From contig JARGSG010000200.1 in the NCBI GenBank assembly GCA_030374805.1, positions 868,001-932,000 of the forward strand: a DNA stretch of 64,000 nucleotides, in the 5' to 3' direction. Origin of the DNA: Gracilaria gracilis. Lineage: Eukaryota > Rhodophyta > Florideophyceae > Gracilariales > Gracilariaceae. The first letter of the stretch is position 1. Each line of letters begins with the position of its first letter. This document shows positions 56,782 through 64,000 of this stretch, one piece after another. The notes under the pieces are model-generated. The model did no database searches, was not told the DNA's origin, and saw only the letters and a list, made by a program, of their open reading frames with translations. A program made the position numbers and the translations under genes.

Positions 56782-58047
56782 CACGCCCCGAAGGGGAACA
56801 AGCTAGCTCACCGAGAAGGAAGTTCAGAAGTGGATGAAGATGAAGTGGAGATTTGTTTTTGTGATCGGAGTCCGACTTGTGTCGTATTCGGTCGCCCAAG
56901 TTTTGTTTTCGGATTAATTATCCTGAGGGGTTCCCTCCCAGCTCGCTGGTTCACTGTTCTCATCATTACCACGTGTGCATGGGTTTTTCCTTCAGAATGG
57001 TGCGCTGTTTCCGTGCGCATCACGTTGATTTACCGTTGAGAATACCGTTTGTCTTGTACACGCCCCAGGCGGAAATGTTCAGTTGCCGATGTTTAACCAT
57101 TTTCGACACCGCCTACCGCGAAGTACTCTACTGTTTACACGCTCTTGCGGTCTTCAAAGTATCCGCATAACGCGTTTGTACCGATGCCCAGTCGTTTGTG
57201 GTAATGGTTCTCGATTCCCGATCTCATGTATCTTGCTGCTACAGTATTTTCTGGAGGCCTCCTGCGCAATACCCGTAACTCGGTGGTTTTCCATCCGTTT
57301 CCTTTACGGGACAGCACCAGTCTATTTTGGACATCGATAAACTCTTTGGTGAAGACAGAACTGAATTATCTTGAAGAAATTCGGAGATATGGCGTCATTT
57401 CAGTTCGGGATTCTATTTTTAGACTGCATTTCGGTGAACTGAAATGGACCGCGATTTCCCATTCAATGGTGTTCAATCCCAACAATCTTGGTGTTAAATG
57501 AAAGCTCTGGGTTTCAGGAGTTCTACACTGTATCAGGTTTCTTCACAGCTGTACTGGTTCGAACGTTATCCGAATTTGAAGAAGCAGTACTGCAACACAC
57601 CCCGATTTTGTGCTGCAGAGTGGAGGGAACCGCTTCAAGCGTGACGAAATCGATATCAAAACGAGCTGCTAACCTTCTCAGGGCTATGTACTGCGGATCT
57701 GCGTGACTGCAATGGTTCTTCTACTTGGCTGTGGGCCGCCACACCTCATACCGAGGGATACTCAAAGAAATTTGAGAACCACCTTCGTGGAGCGACTCAG
57801 ACTCGAATCAGCTATCCCAAACCGTGGTTCATGGACCTGAAAAGAGGGAGCGGGGCGCGAAAGCGAGATGCACACTGTGGTGAAACAGGAATGATCGTCG
57901 CTGGAGCGAGGTTTGCACTGTCGAATGGTAGTGACTTGATCTTCGCGAGGCGAGATGGCGAAGACTTGGGGGATGCGCTTTTCTGCTTACGGTTGGGAGT
58001 TCGACCCGCCATCGCGACGGCGTGGCTCACTCTTAAGGAAGGGGATA
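56782..58047 (+). other. extra 1.2-kb region between chromodomain and 3' LTR
   Basis: No retroelement domain recognised. Several frames; one near 57831-58047 (DAHCGETGMIVAGARFALSN, RRDGEDLGDALF) has protein-like composition and runs into the LTR. It could be captured host sequence or a long untranslated region. Ends in the polypurine tract. Confidence 0.4.
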
Positions 58048-58899
58048 TGAAGGACAACACTCCTTGGAGGCGATTTGAGGTACTTAGTTAATTTCCGCAT
58101 CATGCGTTAGTAGATATATATGAGCTACACCGCTATTAGCGTGTCGCCTCGCTGAGGTAATTTCCACACATGTGCACGTGGATTGCACGGCTCGAGGCGC
58201 CGCTTAGCGGGTGTGAATAGCACACGTGTAGCACGAATATGCCAGAGGCAGTGCACCCAGCATTGCTGTATTTACTTAGATATTTTATAGATTATTTTGC
58301 CCGGCGCACCCACTGTCAGTGGTGCGCCGAGCTCAGTACTTAGAGGGTTGAGCACCGCTCCCCCAAGTAAACTGCCCCTTGCCAAGCAAGGGCTTCTGGC
58401 TCTAACTATGATGCCTTTGCGGATTGTCCACCTCCAAGTGGAGTGACGACTGCGTTGTTCACGTATAGTTACCCACCCTTGTGGCGCTCAGAGTAGAACC
58501 ACTATTTGTGTGTCTCGTTCCAACCTATTGTCGTATACTCGCCCCTGTATTTGGTTTCCATTATTCTCTCTCTCTTTTCCCCACTCTGGTGGTTTGCTTT
58601 CTCCCCTTTTTGGGTTTGCCTTTTTGCCCTGTTCTCAGTGGCCCGCTTCCGACACCTTGTTGTTGCCGTGCTACTCTCTTTCGAGGACTCATCTCGTGAC
58701 CGTGTGAACACGTGGATCTCTACCGACTACTAATCAGCCTAACGCTCTGACGCTTGTCGTCGTGCTTTGACCTCGGATTTACACCCGGCTTAGCTGTGTC
58801 ATTCCCGGAGTGCTCCGTTCGCTGTGCTGCCCTGTCGAGGGGAAGATTCCGAACGTCTTCGTGAGTCTGCGCTTTTCCCGCCAAAGGCGTTGCTCCACA
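58048..58899 (+). repeat. 3' LTR of the 10.5-kb gypsy element
   Basis: 852 bp, near-identical to the 5' LTR. Sequence of the interrupted gene resumes immediately after it. Confidence 0.92.
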
Positions 58900-59534
58900 A
58901 CTTTTACATCCGTCATAGCTTCAGGCCATCGAACAACCAACTCTAAATTAATACCATTGGTAACAACTTCCGTTCGAATATTGTCAGCCTTCACTCCAGA
59001 CGGAAGCAATATCGCCAATGAAACTTACTTCCTCATCTTATCCTCATTTCCCCAACGGGATTGAACAACCAACGGGTAAAGCTCTCCAGGTATACTTTCT
59101 GGCTGCGCAATATCGTCTGATTCTTCTTCTTTGGCTTTATCTTCTTCACCAGCCTTAACGTCGCCTCGATTCCATTTTTCTAGTGCTTTGGTGCATTTGG
59201 CACGCAGCGTAAATGCCGGATTTTCTTCTATATGAGTCAGCACAATATATAAAGAGAAAATAGTAATACATAACATAATAGGTTTCTCCATCTTAAGACT
59301 TTTTATCTTGTTAAATTTTGCACGGAAATTGAGCAGCTTATACGGTGTAAATATGGGATTTATTTTATACACATCAGCTGCAGATTTATATCCATTTAGT
59401 TCTCGCTTCTCAAACATCTCCTGGAAGCTACGCACCGACGGTGAATCGTCACTTAAGCGCGGAAGGTTCGAACGAGGAGGCATGTTGGTGTACTTTGTAT
59501 GGTTGAAAGCACGAGAAGATGAAAAATGCGACAA
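58900..59534 (-). pseudogene. proximal part of a split gene (unrecognised)
   Basis: Starts at 59534 (MSHFSSSRAFNHTKYT) or more likely at the inner Met of MPPRSNLPRLSDDSP. Segments RSFQEMFEKRELNGYKSAAD and KALEKWNRGDVKAGEEDKAK (acidic-basic) look real. In the middle the minus strand shows CTGACTCATATAG, a good branch-point-plus-acceptor pattern, so a short intron (about 50 nt) may lie near 59230-59280. A TAA at 59025-59027 interrupts the frame, which then resumes as LPSGVKADNIRTEVV and ELVVRWPEAMTDVK before the LTR. I take it as the N-terminal part of the gene at 48108-48391; function unknown, perhaps the second gene of the Harbinger-like transposon. Confidence 0.6.
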
Positions 59535-60425
59535 ATGGGGTAGAGAATGGAAGGCGTAGACTCTCTATAGCACTGTTTTATATTCAAAAGCTACCGAAAT
59601 GAAACATATTCCCTCCATCCTAACTTTGGGCTCTGCACTTTTCTAGGCACCACAAAGATAAAAACACGCATATGTTAATTGTCATGACGGCTTCTGCGCT
59701 GGGAAAATGTGAGTGCTGACAATATTGAACGTGTAAAAATTGGGACCAATGGCTGTTTTCATTTTTGGAGGTCAAGTCGGTTTGCTTACAAATGATGATC
59801 TCTAGGAGATATCCTAATTAATGTTGGAAAAGTCCGCCCCAAAGCTACAAACAGATGTTGGGTCACCAATTTATTAACCATGTGAAGAATGTCGTTTTTC
59901 CCTGTTCTCTGTTGTCGACCAAAGTTTTTCCGGCTTTTCTTGGTCAGGTGGCGCTTTTGAAGCAATGAAATATAGTATCACCTACTCACTAGTCAGATAC
60001 GGTTTGACATTTGAAAGAATATTCTTAAAACAAATCCGCGCTTTTCTAGAACTAGAGTAAAAAATTGCAATTTTGCACGAATGAGCTTCGTTTTAGTGTT
60101 TTTCCGTTTCCTTCAATACGAAACCGCTAGTTTCTTAGATCCATTTATTTCCTGAAAGATTCACCTACCATCACAGTATGAATCCTACGAAGTACTGGTA
60201 CATAAAGAAGTGCGCAAACACTAAAGAAGGAGTGCAGAAGACTGTTTACTGTTCAGTTTTACGAAACCTATCTTGTGCGTAGAGACGATGTTACCCTACT
60301 TCCGTGCAATATTTCTTCATGAATAATACTAAATTAGACACATCCCTTGACAGTCACAGTCTGACGTGATATGAGATATTTTGCAAAAGCAACAACTCGG
60401 ATGTTAAAATGCATTTGTGCCGTAA
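59535..60425. other. intergenic, nothing recognised
   Basis: AT-rich. No repeat partner for the Harbinger side was found here. It ends at the target duplication of the solo LTR. Confidence 0.4.
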
Positions 60426-60430
60426 ATTAC

Positions 60431-61282
60431 TGTAGTGCAACGCCTTTGGCGGGAAGAGCGAAACAGCCACGAAGATGTTCGGGATCTTCCTCTCGGGGAG
60501 GTAGCACAGCGAACGGAGCACTCCGGGAATGACACGACTACCCGGGTGTGAACCGAAGTCAAACCGTCACAACGAGCGTCGGAGTGTACAGTGCGGACCG
60601 GGTACCTTGTAAAGACACATGCGAAGAGCGGTCTCAAGACTCAGCCTCGTAAGAGTGGAACGGCGACCACACTATACCGGACGGCGAGCCACGTGAGAGT
60701 GGGCAGTAGAAAAACCCTAAAAAGGGGCAAAGGGGTCCACAAGAGTGGGGATAGGTGCGCAACACACAAAAGAAACCCAATACTGGGGCGAGTATACGAA
60801 AGTAGTCGGAACGACACACACACGCGGTGGTAATACTCTGAGCGCCACAAGGGTGGGTAACTATACGTGAACAACGCGGTTGTCACTTTACTTGGACGTG
60901 AACAGTCCGTGAAGGCGTGATAGTTAGAGCCAAGAAGCCCTTGCTTGACAAGAGTGATTTACTGAGGGAGAATCGCTCAACCTACTAAGTAGTGGGCTCG
61001 GCGCGGCCCCTGACAGTGGGCGCGCCGGCCAAATAAAGTATCAAATATATCTAGTAAATACAGCAATGCTGGTGGCATCGCCTCCTGAATATCCGTGCAA
61101 CAAGTGTTCCCATCACGCCCGCTGGGCGGTAACTCAGGCCGTGCATCCCACGTGTACAACCTCAAAAACCGTCTGAGCGCAACACCTCGCCAGCGGCGGT
61201 ACAGCTCATATATCGATTCTACGCATCCATGCGGATAATTCACTAAGTCCTCAAAACCTCCTCTTACGAGGGTTGTCCTTCA
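60431..61282 (-). mobile_element. solo LTR (852 bp), TSD ATTAC
   Basis: The plus strand reads TGTAGTGCAACGCC at the left and ends TTGTCCTTCA. ATTAC flanks both sides (60426-60430, 61283-61287). Its length equals that of the LTRs at 48.4 and 58.0 kb and blocks align throughout, but with many substitutions, so it comes from a related older copy. The internal part was lost by LTR recombination. Confidence 0.9.
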
Positions 61283-61449
61283 ATTACTCATCACTATTCA
61301 ATTTTGATGACGATTTTACAAGATGTAAGAATTCAACAGACATATTGGTAGATTCGCTAGGCATGTGAGGGAGAGAAAGAGCGTTTGAGTTTAGCATAAA
61401 TAAAGATTCCAAAAAGAAACGCATAGCGATATTCAGGATTCGATGAGCT

Positions 61450-61794
61450 ATGGCTAAACCACATCGTGCAACTAGTGCTACTTTTCGAGCGACGATTATC
61501 CTCATTCTGAAGCAAGCTCGAACCCATAACAAAAGCCATTCTACTGCGAAAAACAAATTCAAATCTTTATTTGGTATCGATTATGGACTCTGTGCCAAAT
61601 TGTGGAATTTAATGCTATCTACAGCCCCATCAAGAATTCGTTCGAAGCATCTACCCTGGGGATGGCTTTTTCTTCGCCACTATTGCTCGGAGCATCTTAA
61701 CAGTACCATTTGCGGCTGTGACGAGAATACATTTAGAAATTGGTGTTCGCAAGTTGTAAAGCTGCTCTCAAGACTCAAAGTGATATGTTCTTGA
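61450..61794 (+). pseudogene. N-terminal fragment of a DDE_Tnp_4-type transposase
   Basis: 114 codons. The core KSLFGIDYGLCAKLWNLML, then HLPWGWLFLRHYCSEHLN and CDENTFRNWCSQVVKLL, match the N-terminal part common to a large group of Harbinger-like transposases of algae and oomycetes (F-G-x-x-x-x-x-x-x-L-W, H-L-L-W-A-L-x-F-L-K, D-x-x-T-F-R-K-W). The catalytic domain is missing: the frame stops and the next 0.7 kb belong to the convergent gene. It is a different family from the copy at 46.3 kb. Confidence 0.75.
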
Positions 61795-62509
61795 ACGGTT
61801 CTTGATTATTTGTTTTTTTATTATTTTTTCTACGTTCAGATTTTCTGGTCACACCGTCCGAACGATTTCCACCGAGGAAAATAACCTCGAAAGCATCCTT
61901 AAAGAATTCCAAAACAATCCTTGAGCATTTCCACCTTAAACTATCCCCAAAGTACAGTGTGAGGTGGTCTCTGCGCACACGTTTTGTACCAATAAATCGC
62001 TTACCAACTAGAACACCCCAGTGCTCTTCATCCACATTCAACGGCACCAATACAGTATGTATATCACTACTATCACCAGAAACGTTCCTGAGAAATGACT
62101 TTCGAAGTCTCTCAAGAAAACCGTGGCGCTCGGAAGGAGCATCTCTAACTCTGTTTGCATACATACAGAGATTAGTTCTTGTTTCACAAGGACATATGGA
62201 CACTCCCGAGAGTGCAATCATGTCCCTCAAAGCCGCTGTTATTAGGTCCGTGCAGAGCTGCGATCCTGGTTGCGAGCTATGCACAAAAGAAACGGGGGAT
62301 GGCCTACAAAGTTCATTACGGACAACTTGATAGGTGTGATTGTGAATAATAGAAAGGCGTTCCTTTGTATCGGTGAGGATATATTGGCCTTTTTCTGCAA
62401 GGTTACGATAGAACCTACCACAAAAATTAGATGCTACTTTATCAGAGTCCTTTATCAGAAAGGAAGCAAGATCCTCTTCATTGTTTTCTTTTAAAGAGAT
62501 ATTGAACAT
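61775..62509 (-). pseudogene. Ulp1/C48-like cysteine protease remnant
   Basis: 244 aa starting MFNISLKENNEEDLASF. The second half carries the protease signature TVLVPLNVDEEHWGVLVG (His about 163, followed by Trp) and LYFGDSLRWKC (Asp about 189), the spacing seen in Ulp1/SENP-type enzymes that cut SUMO-like tags. The expected Q..D-C-G segment with the catalytic Cys is absent; instead the sequence becomes Lys/Asn-rich and stops. Such domains often occur in large DNA transposons (Mutator-like and others). It overlaps the convergent transposase fragment by 20 bp at the tail end. Truncated, so probably inactive. Confidence 0.6.
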
Positions 62510-63532
62510 TAGGGCGTGGTGTTAGAGAAGAAACATAGCAATAACGAATAAAATTGGAGTTTCTAACATACCAGAAGTGCTCATGTTGCTACTTGTTCTT
62601 ATTAATGGGTAAACACAATTTCGATAGTGTCATACACACAATGTGGGAAGTACAGAGACGTGAAGGATTCAATCTCGAAGAGGCCTCTGCAAGAAGTGAA
62701 GATTACAGAAACCGATGGAGTGAATCCTCTGGAGGAGGTAGCGGCGGCGACGTCGTTGCGAGATCCGATCTGTACATTGTTTACAATTACGTGCCATTTT
62801 GTTGACTTGTGTATCAATGATTGGTGGGAAGGGCCATAGAGGTTGCGCCTGGACTACGTATTGGACGATAGGGGCGATACGAAGGTGTGATTGGGAGAAA
62901 GAGGATCAGGTCAAACGGTTCTATTTTGATGGGTACTGGGGGTTGCGCCTAGCTCTCTCATCGGTGAGCTCTTCTACGTCAGCAACGTCGTGTGTTTTCG
63001 GCCGGGGCCCACACGAAGGCGGGTACCGATTGAGCTTTCGCCGCTCACTGTGTGGTGACTCCGAGCCACACCACTGGAGGTGTTATCGTGACCCTCTGTG
63101 ACCGCCAGCTGCAACTGACAGCAGCTACACCATCCCTCATATTTGTCTCCCATATAGAGAGGCCGAGGTGACATGCCACAGCGTAGGCCGTAGCCCGGCG
63201 TCGTGTGAAAGCGAGATCTACAACGATATTACAATGTTACTTATCCTATTCCAATGGACCATTTCTTTTCCGAAAGTTTAATGTTGTCTGAAAGAAGTGA
63301 GAGCTTGGCAAAATGAGCAGAATGCACAGTGTGGAATATGATGTCTATCATATCTGCAAATGTTTGTGAATGAGATTTGCCACAGTATATATGAACAGGC
63401 ATCCCTACCATGCGTTGAAAAGAAGCTTGTTTGCTAGGTATGCGAAGGTATGGCCATATATTTGAAATGTAGAAAGGAAGGTTGGATTTTTGCTTACAAC
63501 TTTTAACGTTTACATTTTCTTATCTTGTAGTA
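62510..63532. other. no recognised gene
   Basis: Short frames only. A small Gly/Ser-rich frame (62554-62805) has no domain. GC-rich segments near 62.9-63.2 kb may be repeat-derived. Confidence 0.35.
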
Positions 63533-63747
63533 TTGAAGAAGTAAAATACAATCTCCCAAATACATTGGCATGCCATGTGCCAAACGGTTATGTGAGTTGG
63601 AAATTGGACGTACTCGGTGCAAGCAAAATCCCTGTTAGTTTCCGAAAAGCAGTGTCTAACGTTCTCATGTTAGCTGAACCAAGTCGCCAACGAGCTCGAC
63701 TCCAACCGCCTCAAGGCAACTTGAAAGGATCGAACTCAGGTTATTGA
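63533..63747 (+). CDS. possible internal/terminal exon, unknown protein
   Basis: TTTTCTTATCTTGTAG just upstream is a good splice acceptor. The following frame reads SIEEVKYNLPNTLACHVPNG, WKLDVLGASKIPVSFRKAV and ends in a stop at 63747. Protein-like but without a recognised family or an identified upstream exon. Could be chance. Confidence 0.25.
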
Positions 63748-63949
63748 AGGCAGGCAATGCAAAAAAACTCGTTTCCTTTATCCATAGAACACTGTTGCTA
63801 AAGTGGCGATCTGAAAGTAGCGATCCGCCACAGACCGGTCACAGAAATGCAATGCTGTGCATGTAGATTCCTCGAAGGCTTGGCAGAAGTACCAGTACTA
63901 TGATATGTATGAGTAATGTTGACATTCGAGTGAGGATATTGGGGCACGA

Positions 63950-64000
63950 GAAAGAAAAAATTAGGGCCCAAGCCGCAGGCGAGGGTCCAATTTTTCTTTC
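63950..64000. repeat. hairpin at the window edge
   Basis: GAAAGAAAAAATTAGGG pairs, with one or two bulges, with the terminal GGGTCCAATTTTTCTTTC, around a GC-rich loop (AAGCCGCAGGCGA). It may be the start of a larger repeat cut by the window end. Confidence 0.55.

Larger units (their letters stand above)
48392..58899 (+). mobile_element. Ty3/gypsy element with chromodomain, 10.5 kb, broken but young
   Basis: 852-bp LTRs (48392-49243, 58048-58899) begin TGAAGGACAACACTCC and end GCTCCACA, differing at only about 13-15 positions (near 1.5-2%). A primer site TGGTCTCCCGACC starts at 49246, and a polypurine tract AAGGAAGGGGATA precedes the 3' LTR. Coding order on the plus strand: gag, zinc knuckle, protease, RT, RNase H, integrase, long linker, chromodomain. 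About 1.2 kb of extra sequence lies before the 3' LTR. It has several breaks. A clear 5-bp duplication is not visible at its borders. It splits a minus-strand gene. Confidence 0.92.

Overview
The window looks like nuclear DNA of a repeat-rich, intron-poor eukaryote. A red alga (Florideophyceae, Chondrus-like) is my best guess at about 0.6. Four host-type genes with long uninterrupted frames sit in one island (29.3-44.1 kb). Nearly everything else is transposable elements nested in one another. One host gene joins a sugar-phosphate/PEP-type transporter to a polysaccharide pyruvyltransferase, which suits an organism that makes pyruvylated galactans. No rRNA, complete tRNA gene, CRISPR array or bacterial operon is visible.

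Left repeat block (1-16 kb). An inverted pair of LTR-like arms (226-1947) flanks a small coding-like remnant. Then come a broken Ty1/copia element on the minus strand (about 3.4-7.7 kb), a degenerate LTR-like stretch (7.9-8.5 kb), and a dispersed repeat whose second copy carries a 291-bp MITE (10037-10327). A 302-bp miniature LTR element (TRIM, 10872-11173) has clear LTRs, primer-binding site, polypurine tract and TSD. A pogo-like transposase (12.8-14.5 kb) and a Tc1-like transposase (15.0-16.0 kb) follow, both degenerate.

Nest (16193-28017). A palindromic foldback element with arms of about 0.8 kb was hit by a Ty3/gypsy chromovirus (17542-27568, TSD ATATA). That element was in turn hit by a TA-flanked MITE (20341-20765) and by a Ty1/copia element with apparently identical LTRs (22581-27197, TSD GTTTG). 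LTR comparison gives the order: gypsy older (about 8% LTR difference), copia very recent.

Host gene island (29.3-44.1 kb). It holds an unrecognised 809-aa protein with a TATA box, a secreted S33/TAP-like alpha/beta hydrolase, the transporter-pyruvyltransferase fusion (minus strand, strongly GC-rich in its transporter half), and a small secreted Cys-containing protein with a four-fold 13-bp repeat in its upstream region. The fusion is the most interesting item. Its transporter half could bring phosphoenolpyruvate into the Golgi and its lumenal half could use it to pyruvylate galactan.

Right repeat block (45-64 kb). It contains a 653-bp internally deleted pogo-type element, a Harbinger-like (DDE_Tnp_4) transposase with a convergent partner gene, and a 10.5-kb chromodomain gypsy element that splits this partner gene. 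Beyond them lie an 852-bp solo LTR of a related family with TSD ATTAC, and a second convergent pair made of a transposase N-terminal fragment and a Ulp1/C48-like cysteine-protease remnant.
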